Assembly: GCF_026914185.1 (NCBI RefSeq)
Contig: NC_070559.1
Coordinates: 7,299,501-7,363,500, forward strand
DNA: 64,000 nucleotides
Origin: Puccinia triticina
Taxonomy: Eukaryota > Basidiomycota > Pucciniomycetes > Pucciniales > Pucciniaceae
Reading direction: 5' to 3'
The notes under the pieces were generated by a model that worked only from the letters and a program-made list of their open reading frames with translations, was not told the origin of the DNA and made no database searches. Shown here in pieces: positions 33,855 through 46,419 of the stretch. Positions within the stretch are counted from its first letter, which is position 1. Each line of letters opens with the position of its first letter. The translations under genes and the position numbers were made by a program.

Positions 33855-34437
33855 CACTGGACACAATCAGAGTGGGACAAGTTCAGTAATCAGTCCTGCT
33901 GCTACACAGTCATGTGACTGTCACCCATCCCTGTGACATCTGCCCGGGTTCTCCACTCCTGACACCCTCGTGACATTCCCGCTCAAGATTGCGTCATGAA
34001 GTTTCCATGCAACTTGGTTCCTCTTAACCTCCGAAATTCGAGCTGCAGCCGTTTCCGCATTCCTGGAAACCACCGATTGGAATTCATACATACTAGGATT
34101 CGTTGCGCGGTCGTGATCCAGGCAGGAAAGAAGTCTTGATCTCTTTCGAACTGACCCGTTCCGAGGACAGACGTGACTTCTGTTTGGCATCTCCCCAGAC
34201 ACTTTCCAAGGAATTCTCCCAAGGCCCACAGCCACAAGGATTCCTCAAAATACACGTCAATGACTACTACCCCTGTTGTGATCTGGAAGCTCAGAAGAAT
34301 TGACATCTGTCCACTTTCTATCTTTCAATATCCTTCTCGTGTGGTCAATAGTCGATTGGATATCTCTCCTTCCTTCTAAGTCGAGACTGCAAGCCACAAA
34401 CACCTCGTGTCGATCTTCATGTGTATCAGCCTCAGAA
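33855..34437. promoter_or_regulatory. Divergent intergenic region GPI8 / MVP1
   Basis: About 580 bases between two genes transcribed away from each other, so it must contain both promoters. I see no TATA-like box at a convincing place. Possible upstream non-coding exons cannot be judged from sequence alone. Confidence 0.45.
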
Positions 34438-36901
34438 ATGTCTGTCTCTGATCGAACTCGAGTCCGGTCGCGGCTCTCCTCAGAGAACGCTGGCCCCACG
34501 ACTCCAACTATGGACTCATCGACATCTCATCTGCCCACAAGTCACTCCACCGGCGAACTCTTCACCACGCCAGCATCCACCGCCAGCTCCACACTCCTCG
34601 CCCAATCCTCTCCTGACGCTTATGCTAACGACCCTTGGTCACATAAACCCCTCTCTGGCCATAACTCTGTCGACGGCTTCGAGCCAGATGCGCGCTTACA
34701 AGGAAACATCAGTTTGGTCGCTCGTTTCACTCGCCTTACGACGCCCTTCTCATGATCTTGACGCCGTTCTGATCTTTCGTACCTTTTACAGACGACTCAG
34801 CGTTGCCCCTCATCTACCACCAGGCCTTCAATGCCACCGATCCCGCCAATGGAACCGCTTCAATCGCAAATGTCCATCGAGTCCTGGCCAGCAGTGGGGT
34901 CGGCGCCAGTGCCATAGAACAAGTCCGTTGATTGCTCCGCCATTTTCACGAAACTTGTACCTGATCTCCTGCCATCATTTGCTAGATCCTCAGCGTCAGC
35001 TGTGGTCGCTCATCACGAGTATCTAAGCAGGAATTCAGTATTGCATTGGCCGCTGTGGCCTTTGCTCAGCAAGGAAGATCCCGTGAGTAACCCTTTACAC
35101 CCCCAAATCTAGCCACCATCCCCTCCAAGGTTAACAAACGATCCAATGTCTATTCTCATACCATCGAAGCTGAAAATGAAAATCATCCCAGCTTTGTGAC
35201 CGACTAATGACGTTTATCTATCTACGTGCAACCCTAATTGTTTTTTTTTCATTTTCTTCTATGGTTGAAGCATTGTGTGTACAGCGGATCATCTCCAGAA
35301 AGGCATCATTCCCACTCCCCACACTGGACCTAGGCACATCACTCATCAACCCTGCAAGGACACAGGCTCAACGGTCTGCGTTTCCCGAAGATCCATGGTG
35401 CACAAGTCCCTCCTCAACCATGAAGAGCCGAGCTGCCGAAGCTTCGACGAGTTTGCCATTCCTGATCGACCAGGCCGAGATCTCTGCACCCAGAGCACCC
35501 GAGCCCCGGATGAATAATCGGATCGAACCCGACCCTCAATTCTCAAATTCACGCTTCTTGCCGAACTTCAACCCTCTAATACGTGACTCAGTATCGATCA
35601 GATTGAGTTCTCCCGAGGGATGGCTTCTCAAACACAACGTCTATACGGTCGAACACGAACGGAAAGGTACCAGTGTCCCACGAAGATATAGTGACTTCGT
35701 CTGGCTCCACGAGTGTCTTTTGAAAAGATATCCTTTTAGACTCCTTCCGATCTTACCGCCCAAGCGGTTGGCCAGTCAGTCTCCATCATATTCTTTCAGA
35801 TATATCTTCCTCTCCCCTCTCTTCTTACGGATACTTTGCTCTCCCTCTCCCTCTTTTGAAAAACTTCCTGATTTTGCCGGCCTCGGATTTTGGGAATTTT
35901 GGTGGACGAAATCTCCTTCAATCAACTAAAATTTGACATTAGTTTCTGGTCATCATCTTGTGGCAGGTGATGACTCCCAGTTTCTAGAGAGACGGCGTCG
36001 GGGCCTGCAGAGATGTATGAACTTCTTGGTAAACCATCCAGTGCTGTCGACGGACTCCATCCTCACAACATTTCTCAGTGAGCCCTCGGACCTAGCCACT
36101 TGGCGATCGCATTCGCGGGTCCATCTGGTTGAAGAGTCAGTCACGACTCGTCTGACGCCGGCCGAAGAGATGTCAATTCCGGAAGACCTGGACAACCATT
36201 CCGTGAACTTCCGATCTCGATTGCCGCTGATGATCGAGCATTGGGGAAGGATCTGCAACGGCTTGGAGCGGATGGTGCGTCGGAACGAGGCGCAGAGTGT
36301 GGATCTGACGAAGATCCAGTTTGCGATCGGATCGGCGCTCGAGAGCGGGCGGGCGGCGTTGAATAGTGAGCAGTCGGAATGGACCCTGAATGAGGTCCAA
36401 CGGGCCGAAGAGGAGACCGAGCTCGTCGGCCAACATATCGGCAAACACGCCGAAATCATCGAGCACCGCGCCGGCCGATTGAGCCTTTCCACCCAAGAAC
36501 AAATCCGAGCGCACAAGGAACTCTTCACGAACTTCGTCAGTCTCTTTGAGCGTATAGACCGGCTCAGCGGGGACGACGTAGATGAACGACTTAAGCCACG
36601 GGCGGAGTTGAACACGCGGAAGATCGAAGCGGCCCGGGAGGCGCAGAAGCCGGGCTGGGAGGACGAAGTGGATCGGCTAAAGAATCTGGTCGAGCAGGAT
36701 CGCGCGGGGATCGAGTTCAAGCTTCGGAGAAGGGTCTTTATTCGCTGGTGTTTGTGGCAGGAAATCGTCCATACTCTGAGAGTCGCCAGTCTCATTCGGT
36801 TCACTTGGAAAGAATTCGTCGATCATGAGCGTCAATTTTCCGAACGCTCGGTACGAAACTGGTCCGACTTGATCGAGATCATTGATAGTGTTTCTCTCTA
36901 A
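34438..36901 (+). CDS. MVP1: Sorting nexin Mvp1 (SNX8-like)
   Basis: A PX-domain membrane-remodelling protein of endosome-to-vacuole/Golgi sorting. ATG 34438 starts a Ser/Thr-rich N-terminus. An EF/EH-like segment (ALPLIYHQAFNATDPANG, VHRVLASSGVGASAIEQ) is at 34790-34913 and FSIALAAVAFAQQGRSR at about 35033-35078, split by introns. The PX domain ends at 35774 with RRYSDFVWLHECLLKRYPF and LPPKRLA; the RRYSDF arginines are the PI3P contact. The last exon (35967-36901) starts SDDSQFLERRRRGLQRCMN and runs through a long helical BAR-like region. The typical PLPTLDL motif precedes the PX domain. Middle splice sites (34.7-35.3 kb) are approximate. Family length and order agree with yeast Mvp1. Confidence 0.9.
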
Positions 36902-37175
36902 ACAATTGTACACTCAAAACCTTTAATTGTCCACACACATACCTTTTTTGTTCTAATCCTGTGGTTTCAGAACTTGTCTTTTTTAGTCTATTTATTTGGT
37001 CATCGTGTCTGCTCCATAATCTGCTTCATCTTTTGAAATCAAAGCCACAAAAAAAGCCTGTTGATTGTACGAAAACATAGCCCATCGCTTTTGTGATATC
37101 TGCCAACCTTTTGGGAATCGAAGCTACTGAAAAAAAGGAGTCTGGTTGCGAAACATTGAGCAGAAAATATCAACA
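36902..37175. other. 3' flank of MVP1
   Basis: AT-rich, no coding signal; ends at the tRNA gene. Confidence 0.4.
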
Positions 37176-37262
37176 GGGGTTCTAGCTCATCGGTAGAGCG
37201 CTCGCTTAGCATCTTCACAAGTTGTGTGCGAGAGGTACAGGATTCGACTCCCTGGTACTCCA
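37176..37262 (+). tRNA. tRNA-Ala (AGC) with a ~15-nt intron
   Basis: GGGGTTC opens the acceptor stem and GGTACTCC-A closes it, with the third pair a G:U as required for alanine identity. D arm AGCTCATCGGTAGAGC, anticodon stem CTCGC/GCGAG with loop TTAGCAT (anticodon AGC), and a B box GATTCGACTCC. About 15 bases (TCTTCACAAGTTGTG) sit one base behind the anticodon, the canonical place of a nuclear tRNA intron. The acceptor and T stems each show one mismatch, so a somewhat degenerate copy is possible. CCA is not encoded. Confidence 0.82.
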
Positions 37263-37868
37263 TCTCCTTTTGCATCTACTTTTTCCATATCGTTTGTTGT
37301 CTCCTTTCCCTCCGCCATTTTTTGCTGTTGTGGGAAGGAAGTTAATAAATTTCCGAAACCAGCAAGCAGCGGTACGGTAATAAGCAAGCCAGCAGCGGTC
37401 ACCGTCAAATGTGAACTGTCCTTCCATTCCTTCCTGGTTCACATTTTTCCAACTGCCAACAAAATACTGGGACATTTCACACATACACCACAACCCCATG
37501 AGAGCACCAATCACTTCAGCCCTTAACACACGTTCAAAAGCGGACTTAAAATTGTCGAAATGTCTGCGTCATATTGATGGGGCTGCGAAGCACCAGCAAA
37601 AGACAAGAGCTAGTATATATTAGCGCCTATAACAGCGATCCACAAGCGGTGTGCATCATATGATATAGGGTTCGGATTTTTATCAGAGGGGTGGGGTTGA
37701 TACAGCGTAACTGATATTAGAGAGAAAGAAACTACATAAAAATAATGGGATGGTGTGCACTGAAAGGGACCGGAAAAAGGGAGGAAGACACGCATGTGTA
37801 TAGTAGAGAGGCCGAGAGAGACACAGAGAGAGAAACAAGGGGCAAGAAAAGAAAGAGATGAGAGGGGT
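37263..37868. other. Stretch between tRNA and INCENP gene end
   Basis: No supported gene. It includes the 3' flank of the minus-strand gene ending at 37869. A GAGAGA-rich purine run is at 37810-37865. Confidence 0.4.
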
Positions 37869-40800
37869 CTATTTTTTGAGGCTTCTCTTCTTGTTGTGGT
37901 AACCCATTCGTTTGGCGTATTCGGCTTCTTCGATGGCCGTCAATTGGTCGGCGCCGGTCCAATTAGCCGACGAAGTGCGATGACGGAACTTGGAAGTCCT
38001 TCCTCTGAATATTTCTACAAAGCCCGACAAAAAAAGCATCATCACATTAGGTATTGCTGGGGGTGATATGACGGGACGATTTCGGGAAATTGTTGAGGAT
38101 AAGGGAAGAAAGCTTACCATCCATTCTGGGAGGAGGGATCGTGCCTCCAAAGACGTCATCAGGGTTGACCTTTCTCTGGTTAGCCAAGGCCTCTCTCAAG
38201 GCGGGACTCTGAGCCCAATCGGGCAACTTAGCCTCCTTGCGCTCGTGTTCGGACTCGTCGTCGTCGGAGTACTCGGAGTCGATATCCGGGAGCTCGATGT
38301 ACTCTTCCTCGACGGCGACCTTCTCCTCTCTCATCTTGCCCTTAGCAGCCGGCTGGGTAGTGGGCCTATTAACCGGATTGCTTTGGTGGGAGCTTTGGCC
38401 CGGGTTGTTGGCCTGTTGAGACGGCCCAGTGCTTTTGGGAAGCCCGCTGTGCTGCGACATTTGCGAGACCGGACGCGAGGGCGGATTGGGCTTGGCTTGT
38501 GTGCCCTGCTTCGTGCTCGTCGAGCTTCCCGCATGCACCGCTTTCGAGCCGGTCGCTTTGATAGCCGAGCCTGGTGCAATTGGCGCAGTCCGGGTAGGCA
38601 AGTATGAGGTCGTGGGTGCTTTTTGTGCACTGGAGGGGATCTTCCCATGCGTTTCCGCTGTCTGGGGCGCCTTGGCTTTCTTGGGTTCCACAGTCCGATT
38701 GGACTCATTCTCCCCCTTTCGCTTCTTGGTGGCGTCTCCGGTCATCGAGGCCTGTCGGCTTCCCGGCTGTTGTACCAGACAAGGTTAGTTTGATTGCGCA
38801 AAGACCTTAGCGGTGACAAAGAACTCACCGGCGCATGACTTGATGGGACTTTGACCTTAAACGTAGATCGAGCTTTAAGCGCCTCCTCGCGCTCTTGTTT
38901 CTTCTTCTCGACTTCTGCCATCCTGGCCTTTCTCTCATTCTCGGCTTTGGCCTTTTCTTCGGCCTGTTTTTTCTCTGCCGCCAGTAATCGTCGTTCTTCT
39001 TTCAACGTCGCTTTCCGATCCCTCTCATCTTGCTCCTATGCAATCAGGATAGGGAAAAAATGTTAGCGGAAAGGTTTCAACTAAGGTTTGACTTTTGCTG
39101 TAGTTACAAACCTTTTTGGCGGCTGCAGCTGCAAGCTGCAAGCTTTTCAGTTCTGGCTTTTCAGGCTTGGCCTTACTCGTGGTCCACGAGCTAGCGATCG
39201 CTGCGCCAGCTTTGAAGACGCCCATGAGACCAGTCGATGCAGGAGAGCTGGGTGTTGCTGGAGCATTCCAGGCCGTTTTAGCCTTCTCCGATTGTCCAGG
39301 ATTACGCTGATGAGGATATCAGGCAAAAAGAGATGAAAGTAAACATCAGCTCCAATCAATACAATAATAATCAAAAAACAAAAATCACATGAGCATAGTA
39401 AGCCTTTTACTAACCTTGCTGGATTCCTGGTTTCGCGAATCTTGTTCATGATCTGAAGTATTGAAGATCTGCTTGGCCTGTGAACGGACAATTTCCACGG
39501 AGGGCTCTCCATAAGTATCGTCATCATTGCTCGCTTCTTCCTCTGCCTCAGACTGCTTCTCGTGATCTCCGTTGTCTTCACTAGATTGGTCGGAATTTTC
39601 ATGTGGGTCGTCCATCTCGTGTTGCTCGGATAGTTTGCTGCTGGCAACCGATCGGCAGTCTTCACCTTCCCCATCATCTGTAGCCGTTCGAGCTTGAGGA
39701 TCGGCATGCTCGGATGCTGCGGAATTGGAAGCGGGTTCAACACTCCCAGAGGGCGGGTTTCGAGTAGACTGGTCCAGCACCGTTGTCGGAGGTGGCGAAG
39801 TGCTGGCTCCCACGGCTCCTCTCAAGAACGCCAGATGCTTACTTTCTACTTTAGTAGTGGGTAAGACCGACGCCATTTCAGTTGGGGAGGAAAGGCCGTT
39901 ATACTGACCGACGGTAGCCAGGGGACTGATGCGAGCCTCTGGGGCCAATGGCTTGATCTTTGCCTCATGGGTGGCCACCATATGGCCGACCACACTACCA
40001 CTACTAGTACGTTTCCTCTGCATTTTCGTCTCCGGTTCTAGTGACTGAACACTGCCGGCCCCACTTAGTGAAGCCTCAGGGCGCATCTTTTGGGATGCCG
40101 ATAGCTCAACAGGGCGGATCTGACTCTGATGAAGATTGATTGGTTCCGTCAGAGGATGTGAAGTTTGAATCTTGGATGAAGTCGGGATTTCAATTGGCGC
40201 GCTGAAATCTCGGTAGATATTGTGGGGGTTAGTTCGTATTCCGCTAGTCCTGTCTCTGTCGATTTGCTCGCCAGTACCTATGTTGGTGCTGCTAGAAAAG
40301 GCTGGGCCTTTTGTGGTGGACACCGCCGACGGCAGAGCCTTGGAGAGGGAGAGTGCGTTGGGCTGAGTGACGAGTGATGTACGTGGGTTGACGTTGAGAG
40401 GAGCATCTGCACTTGGAGCCGAGGGATGATGGTGCACGCGTTCATGCATCGCGCTTTCTCGCTGTATCTTAGACAGTCTACTCTTGAGGTCCTCCATCCC
40501 TTTTTTAGCCGGGGCACCAGTGGTTGATGATCTGACGTGCATCATTCCAGGATTATGAGATCGACTCATCTTAGCATCATGAGATTCGGAGGTGTGATTG
40601 AATCCAGCATCTGTAGACGTTCGCTTCAATCCTGACCGCCGAGGATGCTGTGCATCGATTGCCGAAGTGGGCCGTGTTAGTGAAGACGCTAACGGGTTGT
40701 CAGCTACCAGACTCTGTTGGGCCGCAGCGGATTGTAGATTCGACAGAAGATTGATGGGCTTGGACAAGTCTTCGAGTGGAGAACCGGAAGCCCCGCTCTT

Positions 40801-42817
40801 AGTCCTTTCGCTCTGAACAGCAATTCCCAAGTTGGAAAGCGCTGCAGGAGTCTTGAGGGGTTTGTGTTGGGTCCAGGTGGCACCACTAGGCTTACTAGAC
40901 CACTGGCTGTGCGGCGATTGAATGACGGACGAGCGCGCGTTCCCGGGAGTAAACAAATTGGATGCGGTTGGATGGCCGGGGGTACGAGTTTGGTGAGCTG
41001 CCAGTTTGTCTGAAAGGGAAGGCCCAACCGAGGCATACAAATTGCTTCGAAGGCTTGACGGATTGTCTGCCAACGGAATTTCTACAACGGTATCAACATG
41101 CGATTGAGTAGGGACTGTTTGCTGAGGCAGTGACTGCTCCGCCTTTTCATCGGATTCCTGTTTGACCATAGTCGCAGCCGTGATATGGCTAGATGATGGT
41201 TGAAAGCTCTCGTTGTGACTTCCTTGTGCTTGGCCAGAGTTTGAAGCCAACAATGTGGGTTCATTGACTGGGACAGTGGCTGGGTTTTCTGGAGTAAGAG
41301 GTCTGTTGACCACAGCTGGTGAGACATTAGATACTGTCGAGGGCGCAGTAGAATTGAAAGGGGTTGAATCCGATGGAGCTTTGATTGGTTTAGGATCAGA
41401 TGTGCGGACGTCGACAATGCTTGAGGTTGCTGCTTGAGAAGGCGAGTTGTTTGTGTTGGATATCTGGGCGGAGTGGAGCGCCTGAGGAGGGATGGGGTCA
41501 GAATCGAAGCCAGCCGCGTCAACCGAGTTTGTGTCTGGAGCCGATGGCGAGTCTGACGGCAAAGGTGGTCGATGAGACTCATCAACACAAGCCTCAAGAT
41601 GTTCAGTATGCGTTGACGCGTGCTGAGGAGGGGGAGATTGGGGCTGGGGTGGTTGAGTGGTAGATTCAGACTGAGAGATGGTGGGCGGAGTCTTGGATTG
41701 GGGTGGCGGAGTAGCTTTCTTTAGGGGTGACGATGTGGAAACTTGATCTGCTTGTTGCGTCGGGTGCGAGATTTGTTTCGGTGGGGGCACAACTTCCAAG
41801 GCCGATTTGGCAGAGAACAATGATTTGGGCATCGGTGGTGCCTCAGCGAGATGATGGTGATCGTCCTCCTCTTCTCCTTCTTGGATAGCAGACAATTCAT
41901 GACCAGCTGCGGCAAAGACATCGTTAGAATCCGTTGCCGACTCATGACTCGGCTCACTTTCTTCAAGTTCCGAGTCTTGCTGAGGAAATGGACCAAGTGC
42001 CTTGATAGTAAAGGGGTCTGGATGATCGGCTTTCTTCTTCGACGAAGACGGCACTGAAAAGATTGCGTCCTCGTTTGTTCCGATTGGTCCAGATGATAAG
42101 ATTTGTGAAGAAAGAAGCGAGTCGACCGAATTCCAGAAGGGCGGGGGCGGCTTAGTTTGATCGGCCGAGATGAGGGTGGAACTGCCAGCAGTTTTTTTAA
42201 CAGGAGACTCGTATTGGTTATCAAGCGACGAAAGTTCCTTCTGTAGGCGCGATTCGATTTCTATGTGGGGATAAAAAACCAAGACATGTTTAGCTAGATG
42301 CCGTTTTTTCTTCTAAAAATAAAATAAAAGCACCTCGTTTTTCTTTCTCAAGCTGCTGATTGATGATTTCTTGGATATCTTTGCTGTTTATGTTGAGATG
42401 AGATCGTTTGAGCTCAGAGAGTGGGTGAGCTGAGCCAGATTGGTCGAGGTGATTCAATCCGATGTGGTCTGGCTTGGATACCTTCTTGGAGAGTCTTTTG
42501 GTCCGTTTACGGGATGGGGTCTTGATTATACCGGCCATAACAGCTCTAAGAAGGCAAAGAAAATAGATGAGGACCAGCGGGAAAGGACGTGTTTTTTTTT
42601 TCTTCTCATGTGGTGCTTACCGCGTGCCTGTTTTCTTTTCGGTAACCTTGGTCAAGGTCTCTGTGATTTCGCTGAGATGGTCTTCGAGCCATTTGTGCTG
42701 GTCTTCATAGAGTGAGCTGACTTGGTTTTTGATCTCTGAGGCGTAGTAGGAGCATTTCAATCGGATGTCGTCGGGTAGTGCTGATCCAGCGGGGAGAGTG
42801 TGAGAGGAGGGATCCAT
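37869..42817 (-). CDS. INCENP/Sli15-like inner centromere protein (1483 aa)
   Basis: Scaffold of the chromosomal passenger complex that activates Aurora kinase. Seven exons join exactly: 42817-42621, 42545-42334, 42260-39415, 39306-39112, 39035-38829, 38766-38118 and 38014-37869. The C-terminus holds the IN-box: LPDWAQSPALREAL, INPDDVFGG-type (here VNPDDVFGG), then EIFRGRTSKFRHRTSSANW; TSS is the site phosphorylated by Aurora in the family. A strongly charged coiled-coil/single-helix stretch (EERRLLAAEKKQAEEKAKAENERKA region) precedes it. The middle ~950 residues, in a single exon, are low-complexity Ser/Thr/Pro/Gln-rich and disordered. The N-terminal ~65 residues (SYYASEIKNQVSSLYEDQ) would bind the Survivin/Borealin partners. 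Alternative in-frame starts exist upstream to 42991. Confidence 0.85.
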
Positions 42818-43953
42818 TCCGAGCCGCAATCGACGAGGCGATGGGGTGGCTGGTGGAAGTTGTTGGGTTAGGACTATGTAGTCTACAAGACAGGGACTTG
42901 GTTTGCCTGAGTTGGCGAATATGTTGAGTAAAGTGGTGGGGAGGAGAAGAGCGGTCAACAGGCCAGCCTGAGTTCGCCACCCGCTGAGCAAACACTGCGC
43001 CCACCTCGCTGATTACATAATCCCAGTGCGATCGACCAACTCAAACACTCACACGCGACGCGCCGAAACTCAACCACAGTACTCCCACTCCAGTACTGCG
43101 ATCCAAAATTATTCACGAACACTCCTCAACCTAGAACTTGCAGAGCCCGTTTTCTCGCTGTTCGGCTCAGCCCTGCAGATTGGAAAGAATATTGCAAATA
43201 ACATTTCAAGTGACTGCCATATTGCAGCTATGTATACTCGCTGATTTTTATCAAGTTGCTCACGCACCATTGCTAAAAGCTTCAGGGAAACCAATTTATG
43301 CACATTTATCTGTCCCCTCCAATTTTCATGCTTCTAGTAAGAAGTTACAAACACAATTCTTTTTGGGAAAAATGAAGCAAATGGTCGGACGACTCCCACA
43401 TGTCCGCTGAAGTTGGCCAACAAGTCCCAAAAAAGAGGACTGGTGGACGCCGGGGAGCTGGTTGAGAAACGGTGCTGCGGGCGTAAACAAACTTTGGGAG
43501 TTGTTTGACCAAAACTTGGGAGTCATTTTCCCAATGCTCTATTTATTTACATCCGAATCAACTTTCAGATTTATAGGCATTACATAGACTACAGTGCCCT
43601 GCTATATCTCTATGGTCCGATATTTGCGGCTACAGAACCTCTCCTGCTCTCTCATGGAGAGGCTTGGTGGAGCTATTGTGCAGGATAAGTCTCATAGAAT
43701 GAGCTGCTGAGTACCAACAATGGGAACAGAAAGATCATGTAGACGGAGGGTGCAAAACTCTGATGTAAAATGGAAAGGAGATCTTTGCGCAATGATGCCT
43801 GAATTTCTAGCAGTCCTGGACTCTTCACTTTCACGGATGTACAACAACAATTAATGCTCATTCAGATGGCCCAAGAAGATAAAAGCATATTACAGTAACT
43901 CCTCATCTCCCTTCGCCAATACATGTCAACCATGAGAAGAAAATAGAACGACT
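42818..43953. other. Intergenic region INCENP / chitinase
   Basis: Holds the INCENP promoter on its left and the chitinase 3' flank on its right. Frames here are short and without domains. I see no repeat structure. Confidence 0.45.
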
Positions 43954-45940
43954 TCAATAACTACCTGCAATTCCGCTATATAGTCCTTCCCAGGCTACAG
44001 GGACCAGATCTCGCGGGTGAGGAGGTTTCGCAGCAACATGACCGCCGGCCAGTTCCCAAAAGAACACACCCCCCAGTCCCCGCTGGCGGACGAACTGAGT
44101 CTTCCAAGTCATGCTGGTGGGAGAATCATATGAACACCATTCTTTTCCGTCATATGAATAGGCCACTCCCAGTTGACTGTCATGATATTCAGTCGCGTTG
44201 GGTCGAGGAAGCGTCTATGGGTATACAGAACCGTACATGATCAGCTTCAGTCCTTTTCTCCTTAGCAGGCTGTGATTCTATCTCACATTGTACATGTGGG
44301 TGCCTTCACTTGTGGCCTCTTCCTGGGGCCCACATACACGCTCATAGTGGTGTCCACATATGCCAGTTTTAGTGATGAACGAGCGGGAATACATCGGGAC
44401 TCCAAGTATGAGCTTATGTAGCGCCACGCCGCGTGAATGATAGAACTGGACCGTCGATGCTGCCGAGAGACCCTTGCCATTGTGGGGGTGAAGCGGGGCA
44501 TGATGATTCAGTGTTTTATCCCAACTCCCGGATGCATCATAGGTCATTAGATAAATCCTGGAATCATAGTTTTATCACATTTATACAGTGTGAGACTCGT
44601 CAGGGTCAAGAAAACACATGGGTGGGGCAGTTCAGCTCTGTTGGAGAGAATAAGATGGTGCTTACCTATCAAGAACCTCGTTCATTTCGCGAAGTGGTAG
44701 ATGAGTAGCGGACCATTCGCCCATGCTGGTAGCAACTGATAGTAAATAACGTTCTTGACGACCAAGTTCATGAGCCAGCTGATCCAGAGTCGCTCGAGTA
44801 TGACGGAGTAACTCTAGCAGACCGCGCCCTTCGGCCGTGTTTTCGGGATGCTCGTAATCTAAGCAATCAAATGAGAAGCAAACCAAGCGACCCCACCATA
44901 AGTTTTCCGGTGAAGCGCATGCCGAAAGGGGGGCAAAAAGCATGAGAAAGCAAGCTTCACCAACGTCGATCCCGTCAAAGCCGTACTTTCTGCAGAGTTC
45001 TTTACAATCATGGGCAAATTTACGCATGGCGTGTTCCGACTTGATGATCCGTTGGAAACTGCTCGTGATCTCTGCTCCTGCACCGCCGACCGAGAGCTGG
45101 CACCGCAGTTTAGTGTTTCGATATTTCATGATTGCAATCTCACCCAGATTGCCCTGTGTCGAGTGGACTTGTTCGCGTTAGCAAAACAGCGGGCCGAATG
45201 GATCACGGAGGACTAGTATCTATCGATCCCAAGTCAGCGAAACCCACGTACTTTGAATCCCGGATCAAACTCTGGACTCCCAAGAGAGGGCTCAAACGGT
45301 TTCTCAATATCGCCCCAGGGATCCGACAAGGACACCTCCCCGCTTGGACTGATCTTGGCAAACGCATACCTACAAAAAAAGGTAAATACGAATGCAAACG
45401 CAAAAATAGACTGATTAAATTTGTTCGGTGTGTTTGAAACGAAGCCCGACCGAGAATAATCAGTGTGAAGACGCACAAGATTGTATTTAGGTGGTAGTAG
45501 GCTGCGTGGGAAGGCGGAAAGGGCGGCTTGGAATACACGGTCCTGAGGGGAGGGGCCAGTGAAGTCACCAGGAGTCAGAGATGAGCTGTTGAGGTTTCTA
45601 GGAGCAGCTGCCGGGGATTATATTACCAATTCGCATAGTAACTGTTCCGGCACGCAGATGGAGCGTGAGCAACAGCGTAGGTTAGTGCTTCGCTGGAGCC
45701 GATGGTCAGAGGATGCCGTACTTACCCTCCAAGCACTGGTTCTGGGGGGTTTTGTGGTCCGGTCGATTGGGCGTGGGTCGGCCGGGGTGGTAATGGAGGC
45801 TTGTGGCCCGGACGGGTGTGGACTGGGGTATGCGGGCGTCAATCAGCTTGGTTCTGTTCCTTCTCTGGCTTGGCATGTGGAGCAAACAGATGAGACTTAC
45901 ATGGGATTTTGGGGGCGATGTGATTGATGAAGTTCTTCAT
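43954..45940 (-). CDS. GH18 chitinase
   Basis: Endo-acting hydrolase of beta-1,4-GlcNAc polymers, probably for the fungus's own wall. Start at ATG 45940 (MKNFINHIAPKIP). First exons: 45940-45901, 45822-45726, a 15-nt microexon 45641-45627 (codes YYAN), 45542-45477 and from 45369. The joined frame reads GGYYANWTVYSKPPFPP, then YAFAKISPSGEV. Family signatures are all present: LSVGG (second motif), DGIDVDYE across an intron near 44940-44862 (DxxDxDxE, catalytic Glu kept), the MTYDASGSW block, and the Trp in the last barrel strand region GGVFFWELAGG. The last codons are at 43956-43954. No signal peptide is seen, so it may be cytosolic or non-classically exported, unless another upstream exon exists. 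Confidence 0.88.
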
Positions 45941-46419
45941 GTCTGTGGATGACGTTTGTTTGCAGCACTTGGGGCTGGGCCCGCGATTTATGTGCGGAGG
46001 AAGGGTGAGCTCAAAGCCCAGGGTTGGCTGTAGATGGATGATAGGGCATCCATCCATCGCCAACTCGTTATTTTGCCCACCAGCACAGAACCATGTCGCT
46101 TCAGAGGATGATGTCCTCAAAAGATCTGTTCCGAAAACATCCAACTGAAAGACCTTTCGTAATTCAAATCCCCTTTAGAACTCTCAAGACGCACGTCACT
46201 GTCGTGCCCTTGGGCGATGCCCTCCCGGTGCCGAGGCCGGGGAAGGGGCTTGGCATGTGCAAGGCTGTGTTTGAGCATCCTCCCCGTTTTTCACATTTCA
46301 GTATTTGAGAATCCATCCCGCCCGCTTGGTGCTGCCTGCCCCCCCATCTTGCCATCTCGCCAATCAAATCCCGAGCTCTTTCATCACTCTGCCATCTTCA
46401 TTACGACTATTCACGAGCA
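45941..46419. promoter_or_regulatory. Divergent promoter region chitinase / LEU2
   Basis: About 480 bases between oppositely directed genes. There is a GC-rich CCGGTGCCGAGGCCGGGG block near 46225 and pyrimidine-rich DNA just before the LEU2 start. A CCGNNNCGG-type Leu3 site was looked for and not convincingly found. Confidence 0.4.

Noticed and set aside
34300..34437. Earlier in-frame start for MVP1 at 34300
   Set aside because: The extension has no similarity to the family and the ATG at 34438 starts the typical Ser/Thr-rich N-terminus; an upstream start cannot be fully excluded.
35953..36804. 283-codon minus-strand frame opposite the MVP1 last exon
   Set aside because: Shadow of the plus-strand coding exon, which has clear family similarity.
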